Shown here one piece after another: positions 1 through 7,855 of a stretch of 64,000 nt of DNA. Origin of the DNA: an uncultured Ruminococcus sp. (lineage in GTDB: Bacteria; Bacillota; Clostridia; Oscillospirales; Ruminococcaceae). The stretch is taken from NCBI GenBank assembly GCA_947627625.1, contig CANQWR010000008.1, forward strand, positions 1-64,000, in the 5' to 3' direction. The stretch's first letter is position 1. Each line of letters starts with the position of its first letter. The position numbers and the translations under genes were made by a program. The notes under the pieces were generated by a model that saw only the letters and a program-made list of their open reading frames with translations, was not told where the DNA came from and did not search any database.

Positions 1-86
1 GGGGGATACTTCCCCCCGACGGGGGTTTGGGGGCAGAGCCCCCAATGGGGGTTCAGGGGGCAACGCCCCCTGCCCCTCATCGTTCT
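1..86 (+). repeat. GC-rich intergenic element, copy 1 (left end cut by window)
   Basis: Stacked short hairpins of the form GGGGGCAGAGCCCCC and GGGGGCAACGCCCCC, ending in CCCCTCATCGTTCT. The 5' end lies outside the window. It sits just downstream of the nth stop codon, reading toward it. 'Plus' orientation is defined here as the strand that ends in CCCCTAATCGTTCTA. Confidence 0.85.
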
Positions 87-103
87 CACAGGAAGCCCCC
101 AGA

Positions 104-751
104 TTAAGCCTTATTTGTCAGGAAGTACCTGCAAAAACCGCTCAGACTGCATTCACTACACTTAGGTTTTCTCGCACGGCAAGTGTCTCTTCCAAACTGG
201 ACAGTCTGGTGACAAAAACGGTTTGAGATTTCGGGGGGGAGAATTTTCAAAAGGTCTTTTTCCACTTTTTCAGGCTCTTTGTTGTCGGTCAGACCTATTC
301 TGCCCGAAATTCTTATACAGTGGGTGTCCGTCACGACAGCGGGTTTGCCGTAGAGGTCTCCGAGAATCAGGTTTGCGGTTTTTCTGCCGACACCAGGCAG
401 AGACAGCAAATCTTCCATATTGTCGGGGACTTTGCCGTTGAATTTATTGATAAGCTGTCCCGCACAGTCCTTTATATTTTTCGCTTTCGTGTGGTGGAAA
501 CCGCACGGTTTCACGCACTCCTCAAGTTCCGCAATATCGGCATCTGCAAAGGACTGCAAATCTGGATATTTTGCGAATAAAACTTTTGTGACTTCATTCA
601 CACGGGCATCGGTACACTGTGCGGAGAGACGTACCGAGAAGAGAAATTCATAAGGCTTTTTGTATTTGAGTGAACACTCTATATCGGGGTACAGCTTTTC
701 GAGTTCCCCGACAGCGAGAACAGCGAGCTTGGCAGGTGTCATTTTTTCCAC
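104..751 (-). CDS. nth: Endonuclease III (DNA glycosylase/AP lyase)
   Basis: Base-excision repair enzyme that removes oxidised pyrimidines and nicks at the abasic site. At 215 aa it matches the family length. The helix-hairpin-helix LPGVGRKTAN (about residues 118-127) carries the catalytic Lys124, and TDTH holds catalytic Asp142. A C-terminal [4Fe-4S] set, C-x6-C-x2-C-x5-C (Cys191, 198, 201, 207), is intact. The start is GTG at 751, six bases after a strong AAGGAGGG. The upstream gene stops 2 nt before it, so the two are probably cotranscribed and translationally coupled. Confidence 0.96.
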   Translation of the reverse strand: MEKMTPAKLAVLAVGELEKLYPDIECSLKYKKPYEFLFSVRLSAQCTDARVNEVTKVLFAKYPDLQSFADADIAELEECVKPCGFHHTKAKNIKDCAGQLINKFNGKVPDNMEDLLSLPGVGRKTANLILGDLYGKPAVVTDTHCIRISGRIGLTDNKEPEKVEKDLLKILPPEISNRFCHQTVQFGRDTCRARKPKCSECSLSGFCRYFLTNKA

Positions 752-753
752 GT

Positions 754-1119
754 TCAGCCCTCCTTTTTTTCGCCCGTCAGAACACGTCTTTTTTCGAGTA
801 TTTCGTCATATACGACGTACATTTTCTGGACGGTGTTTTCAAGAAAATAGTAATGCTTTATGTAGAAACCCAGAAGCACGAGTATTATAGTGACCAGAAT
901 GAGTACAAAGATATTCTGACTGAAAATCAGCACACTCATAAATATGCACAGGACAACTGCAAACATGAACGTCACAAGAAAGTGTACAATTCTCTCATGT
1001 TGCATAAACTCAATCTTGCAAAGGTGTTCTCTGAGAATTTCGTTGAGTTCGTCGGGATTACTGCACTTTTCGAGGGATTCTGTTATTCTTTTCATATAGG
1101 CGGTAAGGTATTCTGTCAA
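754..1119 (-). CDS. Small two-helix membrane protein, unknown function
   Basis: About 121 aa. An N-terminal helical, charged stretch (residues ~8-40) is followed by two hydrophobic segments (about residues 43-62 and 67-85) and a charged C-terminus ending in a Lys/Glu cluster, so both ends are probably cytoplasmic. I do not recognise a family. The open frame extends upstream to 1317, but I chose the TTG at 1119 because AGAGAGGTG lies just before it and the predicted transcription start leaves almost no leader. It is the first gene of a pair with nth. The pairing does not by itself suggest a repair role. Confidence 0.7.
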   Translation of the reverse strand: MTEYLTAYMKRITESLEKCSNPDELNEILREHLCKIEFMQHERIVHFLVTFMFAVVLCIFMSVLIFSQNIFVLILVTIILVLLGFYIKHYYFLENTVQKMYVVYDEILEKRRVLTGEKKEG

Positions 1120-1140
1120 ATTTATCACCTCTCTGAAAAT

Positions 1141-1169
1141 ATTATATAATATTGTCACGAAAAAGTCAA
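1141..1169 (-). promoter_or_regulatory. Sigma-A promoter for membrane protein-nth
   Basis: On the minus strand TTGACT-17-TATAAT. Predicted initiation near 1134 leaves a leader of only about 15 nt before the TTG start. The 322-nt gap between the divergent genes (1120-1442) holds this promoter, the opposite promoter at 1311-1339, and nothing else recognisable. Confidence 0.75.
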
Positions 1170-1310
1170 TATATATGTGAGTTTTATATAATTGTGAAAA
1201 TAAGATGTAAAAAATTTCCGGATAGAGCGATAAACGGCTTGAATACGCAGAATACGGCTCTTTGCCCATTGAGACCTTTTCTGTTTTCATTAAATTTTCA
1301 CAAAATATTG

Positions 1311-1339
1311 TTGACATTCGGAAAAATATATGATATAAT
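1311..1339 (+). promoter_or_regulatory. Consensus sigma-A promoter of the first dockerin gene
   Basis: TTGACA-17-TATAAT, a perfect match to consensus in both hexamers and spacing. The leader of about 95 nt ends in the ribosome site AGAGAGGA (1425-1432). Confidence 0.85.
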
Positions 1340-1442
1340 ATGCCATGTAAGGAACAGTTTTATCATGACAATGTTATAATTATATAACACGCATACACAA
1401 GTTAAGATTAAAATAAATAATTTAAGAGAGGATTGATTTTAC

Positions 1443-3641
1443 ATGAGAAAGAGTAATCTCACAAAAAGACTAAGGGCAACTGCTGTCAGCATGGTAATGG
1501 CAGTATCGGCAGTTCCCGCCTATATGCTGTCTGTCCCGGCAGTAGCGGTTGTTGCACCGACCGTAGAGGTATCACAGCCGAAAACAGCCTCAATTGCCAC
1601 AATGACGGCAAAGGACGTTCAGAGACTTTACACGGCAGACTACGCAAAGACGGGTGACAAGTACATCAACATCACTTTCACCGCCAACTACACAGGCAAC
1701 ATGAGCTACGGCTTCGGAATCGGCACGGCAACAGCCCCCTATTGGTACGAGCTTGACGGCACAAAGGGAGGTTTCATAGACACGAGTGACGGCAAGACCG
1801 AGGCAAGCGGAACGGACGTTGATGTTACAGAGGGCGAGAGCGTCACAATTTCGATTGACGTTTCAAAACTTGACATCAAATTTGACCCGTCAACTTCTCA
1901 GTACCCCGGAGAGTTTGAGTTCAGATGCTACTATGCAGGAGAGGCAGGCGGTTCTATAACTATAGAGAGCATTTCAGGAAGTGCAACACCGCAGGCTACT
2001 ACAACTCCGAGCAAGCCCACAGACCCCGACAAGCCTGTTGACCCCGATGCTCCCGACAAGCCCACAGACCCCGATAGTCCCGATAAACCCGACAAGCCTG
2101 CTGACCCCTCACAGGACAGGACTGACATTGTTCCCAACAACAACAAGCACACAAACGAAAACAACTGGAGTTTCATAGACAACAAGGACGGCACGGCTAC
2201 TATAACTTCCACAGTTGCAAGGCAGATAGACGGTCTTGACATACTTCTCACAAAGGGCTATGACGAGGACTACTATGTTGCACACCCCGATGAAGATGTA
2301 GAGGGCAAGCCCATAAACAGCCACAAATTCCAGTTCAGTGACTTTGGTCTCACAGATACGGCAGGCGTTACCATTGAGTCTCTGACGTGTATTCTTGAAC
2401 CCGACAAGCCTATGGACCAGCTTGTATACGGCGGCGGAATAAGTGTTGAACCGCAGTCCCCCGCTGATACAGAGTATTCAAAGCAGATTGCCGGAATAGA
2501 GGGCAAGGAGGACGCAGGTTATTGGTACAACGACATGGGTCTTGACGGCGATGGTTCTGTAGCTTACTTTGAGGAGCAGGGCGTTGAGTTCGGCATAACT
2601 CCCGGAAACGGCGGAAGAGTTTACGACGCAGGCGACTATATCGAGGCTTATTGGGAAGTTCCCGCAGAGGTACAGCCCTATGTAGGCGGAAACACCACCG
2701 ACGGAATTTCTTTCCAGTACTGGTGGGGCAATGACACCGAAGGTGAAGAAGTAGAAGCCGTAACGATGACGAGTGCAATACTCACATATACAAAGTCCGT
2801 GACAGTTCCCTATGAGGGTTCGTCTGCAAAGGAAATCGGAAAGTCCCTCACTCACACGGGTACGGACGACCAGAAAAATCTTGAAGTATCTTACGCCGAC
2901 ATGGGCATTGATGAGACAATGGACGTATACGCTATACGTTTTGATATATCCGCAAAGTCGGACGTTAAAAAACTTGTCTACAATGTGGGAACAGGCGTTG
3001 AGGAGAGAATAAGCAAGGACTACTGGTATCAGGATGAAGTCAACTACTGTGTACTTGATGCGGGCGACACGGCACAGATTATGTGGATAGCTCCGCAAGC
3101 TGTTGCAGGTAACGGGGACGACATTCCGAACGGTGTCAACACGACTAAAGACGGAACGTTCATCATAGGCTACTACTACGGTGAGGCTGATGCGATAACT
3201 GTTGACAATATAGAAGTGTACTACGATGTGCCTGAGACAACTACTACCACCACGGAAACGACTACAACAACTACTACTACGACTACCACTACAACCACAA
3301 CAACATCTACAACAACTACTTCCACGACTACAGCTACTACAACTCCGACTACTACCGAGTCAACAACGACCACAACAGAGGCTCTCAAAGCTACGTGGGG
3401 AGACTTCAACCTTGACGGCAAGGCTACTATTGCGGACTCTGTAGCTATTCTTCAGTTCATTGCAAACCCTGACGAGTACACTCCGAAAGAGGAGGAGCAG
3501 GCTTCTCTCAACGGTGACGTTGTTGACAAGGGCAACGGTATAAATACCGACGATGCACTTGCTATACAGCTCTTTGATGCGGGACTTGTAAAAGAGGGTT
3601 CATACATGACTGCCGACGAGCTCAGTGCCATAGGAAAGTAA
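1443..3641 (+). CDS. Dockerin protein with three carbohydrate-binding-like modules, no catalytic domain
   Basis: Secreted 732-aa protein. In order: a signal peptide (residues 1 to ~35); module 1 (~50-185); an acidic Pro/Asp/Lys linker of PDKPTDPD type (~186-230); module 2 (~233-448); module 3 (~452-600); a Thr-rich linker of about 45 residues; and a C-terminal type-A dockerin (~648-732, GDFNLDGKATIADSVAILQ). The modules share a pattern: a Gly-rich strand (YGFGIG, YGGGIS, YNVGTG), a YWY motif, an AGD or EGE turn, and a final aromatic strand (FRCYY, QYWWG, GYYYG) followed by an I-x-I/V strand. This suggests beta-sandwich binding modules that target the cellulosome to polysaccharide. No glycosidase motif was found. 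R. flavefaciens CttA is a functional analogue, but I cannot claim homology by eye. Confidence 0.8.
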   Translation: MRKSNLTKRLRATAVSMVMAVSAVPAYMLSVPAVAVVAPTVEVSQPKTASIATMTAKDVQRLYTADYAKTGDKYINITFTANYTGNMSYGFGIGTATAPYWYELDGTKGGFIDTSDGKTEASGTDVDVTEGESVTISIDVSKLDIKFDPSTSQYPGEFEFRCYYAGEAGGSITIESISGSATPQATTTPSKPTDPDKPVDPDAPDKPTDPDSPDKPDKPADPSQDRTDIVPNNNKHTNENNWSFIDNKDGTATITSTVARQIDGLDILLTKGYDEDYYVAHPDEDVEGKPINSHKFQFSDFGLTDTAGVTIESLTCILEPDKPMDQLVYGGGISVEPQSPADTEYSKQIAGIEGKEDAGYWYNDMGLDGDGSVAYFEEQGVEFGITPGNGGRVYDAGDYIEAYWEVPAEVQPYVGGNTTDGISFQYWWGNDTEGEEVEAVTMTSAILTYTKSVTVPYEGSSAKEIGKSLTHTGTDDQKNLEVSYADMGIDETMDVYAIRFDISAKSDVKKLVYNVGTGVEERISKDYWYQDEVNYCVLDAGDTAQIMWIAPQAVAGNGDDIPNGVNTTKDGTFIIGYYYGEADAITVDNIEVYYDVPETTTTTTETTTTTTTTTTTTTTTTSTTTTSTTTATTTPTTTESTTTTTEALKATWGDFNLDGKATIADSVAILQFIANPDEYTPKEEEQASLNGDVVDKGNGINTDDALAIQLFDAGLVKEGSYMTADELSAIGK

Positions 3642-3670
3642 ATCATATTATCTATATTCAAAAATTCGGA

Positions 3671-3704
3671 AAGACTGCTGTGCCACGGCACGGCAGTCTT
3701 TTTT
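3671..3704 (+). terminator. Intrinsic terminator
   Basis: A 14-bp stem (AAGACTGCTGTGCC with GGCACGGCAGTCTT, one mismatch) with a very short loop, followed by TTTT. It lies 30 nt after the first dockerin gene and separates it from the next promoter. Confidence 0.9.
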
Positions 3705-3767
3705 ATTCCCGAAAGATACTTAAAAACACTTAAATTTTTATGATTCTGTAAATTGTTGCAAAAGCTA

Positions 3768-3796
3768 TTGCATTTTTCGGAAATAAGATGTATAAT
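3768..3796 (+). promoter_or_regulatory. Sigma-A promoter of the BIG2-dockerin gene
   Basis: TTGCAT-17-TATAAT, followed by a leader of about 90 nt and the ribosome site AGAGAGG before the ATG at 3891. The two neighbouring dockerin genes are therefore independent transcription units. Confidence 0.75.
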
Positions 3797-3890
3797 AAAA
3801 CTGTATCATTCGGGTATATTGTAAAAATATATTTGTATGATAGAATAAAGATAATATAATACAAATAAATTTGTAAGAGAGGTAGAAAAT

Positions 3891-6518
3891 ATGAATTTGA
3901 AAAAAATGACTTCTTTTCTGCTGTCTGCCGTCGTCGGACTGGGTTTTTCCGAAACGGCAAAATTCGGCTCTGTTGCGGAGTACAGCGTATCTGCACCCGA
4001 ACAGGCGGTTTTTACAAAGGCACAGACAAATCTTCTCGGCGATGTAAACGGCGATACCATGGTTGACGCAGGGGACGCTTCAAGTGTACTCGCAGAGTAT
4101 GCACTTCTCTCAACGGGCGGACAGTCCTCTTTCACTGATGAGCAGAAAAAGAGTGCGGACATAAACGCTGACAACATGATAGACGCTTCCGATGCCTCAT
4201 TTATTTTGAGTTACTACGCATACATATCGACGGGCGGAGAGGCTTCTTTTGAAGATATGCTTGTTGAGTGGGGAGTAGAAAGGGGTTCATCGGGTACTAC
4301 TACGACGGGTACTACAGGCACGGGTACGGGTACAGGCACGGAGACTGCCGTCACGACTACAACAGCGTCAGTAACCACTTCCGCAGTCACAGACCCGACA
4401 GAAGTTTCCGAGATAAAGCTGAGCAAGAGTGAAGTGAGCGTAAGTGTGGGTTACGGAGATATAGTCTATGTGACAATGCTCCCCGAAACCGCCACGGACA
4501 AGGGCGAGGTCTGGACGAGTTCGGACGAGAGTGTTGCGACTGTCAACGAGTTCGGCTTTATAACTGGAGTAAAAGCGGGTACTTGCACTGTAACTGTCGC
4601 AAGCAAGAGCAATCCCGATGTAAAAGCCGATATAAAAGTCACGGTAAAAGACCCGAATCAGGCGGGTGAGATAAAACTCTCAAAGACGGAAATGAATTTG
4701 GGAATAGGTGAGACGGACGTATCATATGCGACGGTTCTCCCCGAAGACGCAACGGACAAGTCTGTGACGTGGACGAGTTCGGACGAGAGCATTGCAAAAG
4801 TTGACCAAGGTTGGATTACGGGACTGAAAGACGGAACTTGCACCGTGACGGTTACAAGCAATGCAGACCCGTCCATAAAAGCGGAAGTAAAAGTGACGGT
4901 TACAGACCCCAACAAGGTGACGGGTATAGAGGTCTCAAAGACGGAGCTTGAAATAGGAGTGGGCTTTGCGGAGCAGATAACAGCACAGGTTTTCCCGACA
5001 GACACGCTTTACAAGTACATAGACTGGGAAACCTCCGACAAGAGTATAGCGGACGTTGACCAGATAGGTTGGATTTACGGAGTAAAGGCGGGAACTTGCA
5101 CGATAACGGCAATGAGTCAGGCAGACCACTCCATAAAAGCGGAAGTAAAAGTGACAGTCACGGACGGAAGCGTGACGGCTACGGAGACTTCTGCTACAGA
5201 GACTACAGAGACGACTACGTCCACCACGGCAACGGAGACAACAGCGACGGCGACGGCGACAGGTTCCGCCACAGAGACTGCAACGGGAACAGGAACGGCG
5301 ACGGTTTCAAGCGAGACGAGCGACACGACTGCTGCTACAACTACAACGACAAATAACGAGACTACCACCACCGACACGGAGACAACGACAACAGATACTG
5401 CTACAACGACTACAACTGCCACCACCACAGAGACAACTACAGCGACTTCCGCAACGGAAATTAAAGTCACGGAGATAAAACTGACAAAGACCGAAATGAG
5501 TATACCTGTCGGAAATATGGATATTTCCTATGTGACGATGCTCCCCGAGAACGCTCCCGACAAGGGCGAGATATGGACGAGTTCGGACGAGAGTATTGCG
5601 ACTGTGGACCAGTGGGGTTGGGTGTACGGCAAAAAAGCGGGTACTTGTATAGTCACGGTCACAAGCACGAGCAACCCCGATGTAAAGGCGGAGATAAAAG
5701 TGACAGTCACGGACAGTTCCGCAGATATAAAAGTCACGGAAATACAGCTGACAAAGACCGAAATGAGTATACCTGTAGGCGGTACGGATATTTCATATGT
5801 GACAATGCTTCCCGAAAACGCTCCCGACAAAGGCGAAATTTGGACGAGTTCGGACGAGAGCGTTGCAACGGTAGACCAGTACGGTTGGGTATACGGAGTA
5901 AAAGCAGGCACTTGCACGGTGACAGTCACAAGCACGAGCAACCCGAGTGTAAAAGCGGAGATAAAAGTCACTGTCGGGGACGGCGGTACGGAAGTAAAAG
6001 TCACAGAAATACAGCTGACAAAGACTGAATTTACGATACCGACGGGCGGTAAAAATATTTCCTATGTGACAATGTTACCCGAGAACGCTCCCGACAAGGG
6101 CGAAATTTGGACGAGTTCGGACGAGAGTGTCGCAACGGTAGACCAATATGGTTGGATATACGGAGTAAAAGCGGGTACTTGCACGGTCACGGTCACAAGC
6201 ACGAGCAACCCGAGTGTTAAAGCCGAGATAAAGGTGACGGTCACGGACAGTTCCGAATATGTGAAAGTCACGGATATACTCCTCTCAAAGACGGAGCTTA
6301 CAATACAGGCGGGTTACGGAAATATCTCCTATGTGACGATGCTCCCGTATGACGCTTCCGACAAGAGCGAGATATGGACGAGTTTGGACGAGAGTATAGC
6401 AACGGTGGACGAATACGGCTGGATATACGGAGTAAAAGCGGGCACTTGCACTGTTACGGTGACGAGCAGGAGCAATCCCGATGTAAAGGCAGAGATAAAA
6501 GTCACTATTATAGATTAA
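3891..6518 (+). CDS. N-terminal dockerin plus seven BIG2 Ig-like repeats
   Basis: 875 aa. A hydrophobic N-terminus (residues ~6-20) is probably a signal peptide. A type-B dockerin follows (~48-118), with two calcium loops GDVNGDTMVDAGD and ADINADNMIDASD, each followed by a YA-x-x-STGG helix end. Then come a Thr/Gly linker, three BIG2 repeats (~172-430), a long Thr/Ser/Glu-rich linker (~432-525) and four more BIG2 repeats to the C-terminus. Each repeat is about 85 aa with the hallmarks W-x-SSDES-x-A-x-V and G-x-K-AGTCTVTV. BIG2 domains occur in bacterial surface adhesins and spacers. No enzyme domain is present, so a structural or adhesive cellulosome component is likely. Repeats 4-6 are nearly identical. 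Confidence 0.88.
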   Translation: MNLKKMTSFLLSAVVGLGFSETAKFGSVAEYSVSAPEQAVFTKAQTNLLGDVNGDTMVDAGDASSVLAEYALLSTGGQSSFTDEQKKSADINADNMIDASDASFILSYYAYISTGGEASFEDMLVEWGVERGSSGTTTTGTTGTGTGTGTETAVTTTTASVTTSAVTDPTEVSEIKLSKSEVSVSVGYGDIVYVTMLPETATDKGEVWTSSDESVATVNEFGFITGVKAGTCTVTVASKSNPDVKADIKVTVKDPNQAGEIKLSKTEMNLGIGETDVSYATVLPEDATDKSVTWTSSDESIAKVDQGWITGLKDGTCTVTVTSNADPSIKAEVKVTVTDPNKVTGIEVSKTELEIGVGFAEQITAQVFPTDTLYKYIDWETSDKSIADVDQIGWIYGVKAGTCTITAMSQADHSIKAEVKVTVTDGSVTATETSATETTETTTSTTATETTATATATGSATETATGTGTATVSSETSDTTAATTTTTNNETTTTDTETTTTDTATTTTTATTTETTTATSATEIKVTEIKLTKTEMSIPVGNMDISYVTMLPENAPDKGEIWTSSDESIATVDQWGWVYGKKAGTCIVTVTSTSNPDVKAEIKVTVTDSSADIKVTEIQLTKTEMSIPVGGTDISYVTMLPENAPDKGEIWTSSDESVATVDQYGWVYGVKAGTCTVTVTSTSNPSVKAEIKVTVGDGGTEVKVTEIQLTKTEFTIPTGGKNISYVTMLPENAPDKGEIWTSSDESVATVDQYGWIYGVKAGTCTVTVTSTSNPSVKAEIKVTVTDSSEYVKVTDILLSKTELTIQAGYGNISYVTMLPYDASDKSEIWTSLDESIATVDEYGWIYGVKAGTCTVTVTSRSNPDVKAEIKVTIID

Positions 6519-6548
6519 AATATAGATTAAAATAAAATAATAAAATAA

Positions 6549-6587
6549 AAAAAGCTGTGCGGAGGAAAACCGTACAGCTTTTTTTAT
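6549..6587. terminator. Bidirectional intrinsic terminator
   Basis: AAAGCTGTGCGG pairs with CCGTACAGCTTT across a short A-rich loop. A T-run on one side and an A-run on the other let it serve both the BIG2-dockerin gene and the convergent regulator gene. Confidence 0.85.
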
Positions 6588-6597
6588 ATTTTTAATC

Positions 6598-7575
6598 TCA
6601 ACTATTTTTCTTTTTGTCTATGGACTGTATTGTCAGGAGGACGGCGGGGAACAGCACTGCTGTCACGGGGAAGATTATCCAACTACTGCCCCAGTCGGAA
6701 GTTATAAAGCTGTAGGCGAGAAAGATGGACGTTACAACAAGCCAGTACACGGCACAGAATACACCATATTTCTTTGACCTGCTCTTTTTCTCCCTGCTGA
6801 AATTGTCCTCCTCAAGGAGTGCGGAAAAACCGCTGTTCAATATGCTTGAACGCACTATCATGAAAACTCCGAGTGCAAGGACTGCCAGACCGATTGAAGT
6901 ACCTATTTCCGATGCGTTTGCAATTCTCTCCCCAAATGAGTCAAAAATTATAACAATCACGGGAAAGAGAATGCAGAGTGCCACTCCGAAAGCTAAATTC
7001 AGGGTGTTTGTGAACTGACAGCGGTTTCTCTTCTCCTTTACCATTCCGTCCACGCCGTATTCGGTGTCGATGAACTCCTCTTTTATGTAGTCAAATTTTT
7101 TCATGAAACTTGACGAGCAGATGAATATTCCGACTGCGACGGCAATCAGAAAAAGCATTATAGCAGTCCCGACTGTGTCCATTGAGACCGCATCAAAGAG
7201 AAACTCAACAGCGGGACCCATTATGCAGAGTACAACACCGAGACCTGTTAAAAGAGCGTTTTTTTCGTTTTTTTGGAGAAATTCCGTCGCCTCTGCCATA
7301 GAGACGTGTTTAAGAGCAGGCTTTGTTTCGTCAAAAGAGTTTACTTTTGAATCTGTTTCGGAATTGTCTGTGAGGTCGAGGTCGTCTTTGAGAAGCACGT
7401 CCGTGCTGACTGAAAACAGCTCCGACATTTTGAGTATTCGGATTAGGTCGGGAGTAGCCTGTGCGGACTCCCACTTTGAGACAGCCTGCCTGCTCACTTC
7501 GAGTTTTTCGGCGAGTTCCTCCTGAGTCCAGCCCGACTTCTTTCTCAGTTCGATGATTTTGTCTGCGAGTATCAT
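6598..7575 (-). CDS. Membrane-anchored XRE-family regulator
   Basis: 325 aa. An N-terminal Cro/C1-type helix-turn-helix (residues ~5-60, with WTQEELAEKLEVSRQAVSKWE) should bind DNA. The rest contains about six hydrophobic segments (from ~residue 108 to 318), so the DNA-binding domain would be tethered to the membrane. This HTH-plus-membrane arrangement is common in Clostridia and often senses envelope or antimicrobial stress, but the signal here is unknown. The ATG at 7575 follows CATGGAGGT. It is a single-gene unit with its own promoter. Confidence 0.85.
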   Translation of the reverse strand: MILADKIIELRKKSGWTQEELAEKLEVSRQAVSKWESAQATPDLIRILKMSELFSVSTDVLLKDDLDLTDNSETDSKVNSFDETKPALKHVSMAEATEFLQKNEKNALLTGLGVVLCIMGPAVEFLFDAVSMDTVGTAIMLFLIAVAVGIFICSSSFMKKFDYIKEEFIDTEYGVDGMVKEKRNRCQFTNTLNLAFGVALCILFPVIVIIFDSFGERIANASEIGTSIGLAVLALGVFMIVRSSILNSGFSALLEEDNFSREKKSRSKKYGVFCAVYWLVVTSIFLAYSFITSDWGSSWIIFPVTAVLFPAVLLTIQSIDKKKNS

Positions 7576-7624
7576 AGTTGTACCTCCATGTAAATTTGTG
7601 TGGATTTGTGTTTATCATGTTCAA

Positions 7625-7653
7625 AGTATAACATATACGGCGGTTGCAGTCAA
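7625..7653 (-). promoter_or_regulatory. Sigma-A promoter of the XRE regulator
   Basis: Minus-strand TTGACT-17-TATACT, about 50 nt ahead of the ATG at 7575. Confidence 0.7.
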
Positions 7654-7691
7654 TAAATCGGACTTTGAAATTTGTCAACGGACGGTTGCTT

Positions 7692-7805
7692 TGTGGGGAA
7701 ATCTGCCCCACTTCCCCTTGACCCAAAAAATGCCACGGAGGTCGGGTTTTGTTTCCTCTGTGGAAATAATTATGGGGGGCTTGGGGGCAACGCCCCCCCA
7801 AAAAG
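7692..7805. repeat. GC-rich intergenic element, degenerate copy 2
   Basis: Contains GTGGGGAAATCTGCCCCAC and GGGGGGCTTGGGGGCAACG followed by a C-run. It lacks the middle hairpins and the CCCCTAATCGTTCT end. It lies between the XRE promoter and the cdaR terminator. Confidence 0.6.
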
Positions 7806-7814
7806 TCCACAAAT

Positions 7815-7848
7815 CTAAAAAAGCAGACAGGTGCGAACCTGTCTGCTC
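7815..7848 (-). terminator. Intrinsic terminator after cdaR
   Basis: AGCAGACAGGT and ACCTGTCTGCT form a perfect 11-bp stem with a 4-nt loop. Read on the minus strand it is followed by a T-run, directly after the cdaR stop. Confidence 0.9.
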
Positions 7849-7855
7849 TGTTGGA

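Noticed and set aside
3235-3375. Repetitive ACT/ACC array, considered as CRISPR or satellite
   Set aside because: It encodes the Thr-rich linker in frame and has no spacer structure; the same holds for the linker in the BIG2 protein (~5170-5460).
7692-7805. Insertion sequence remnant next to the XRE regulator
   Set aside because: No transposase frame or inverted ends; it is a worn copy of the GC-rich element.
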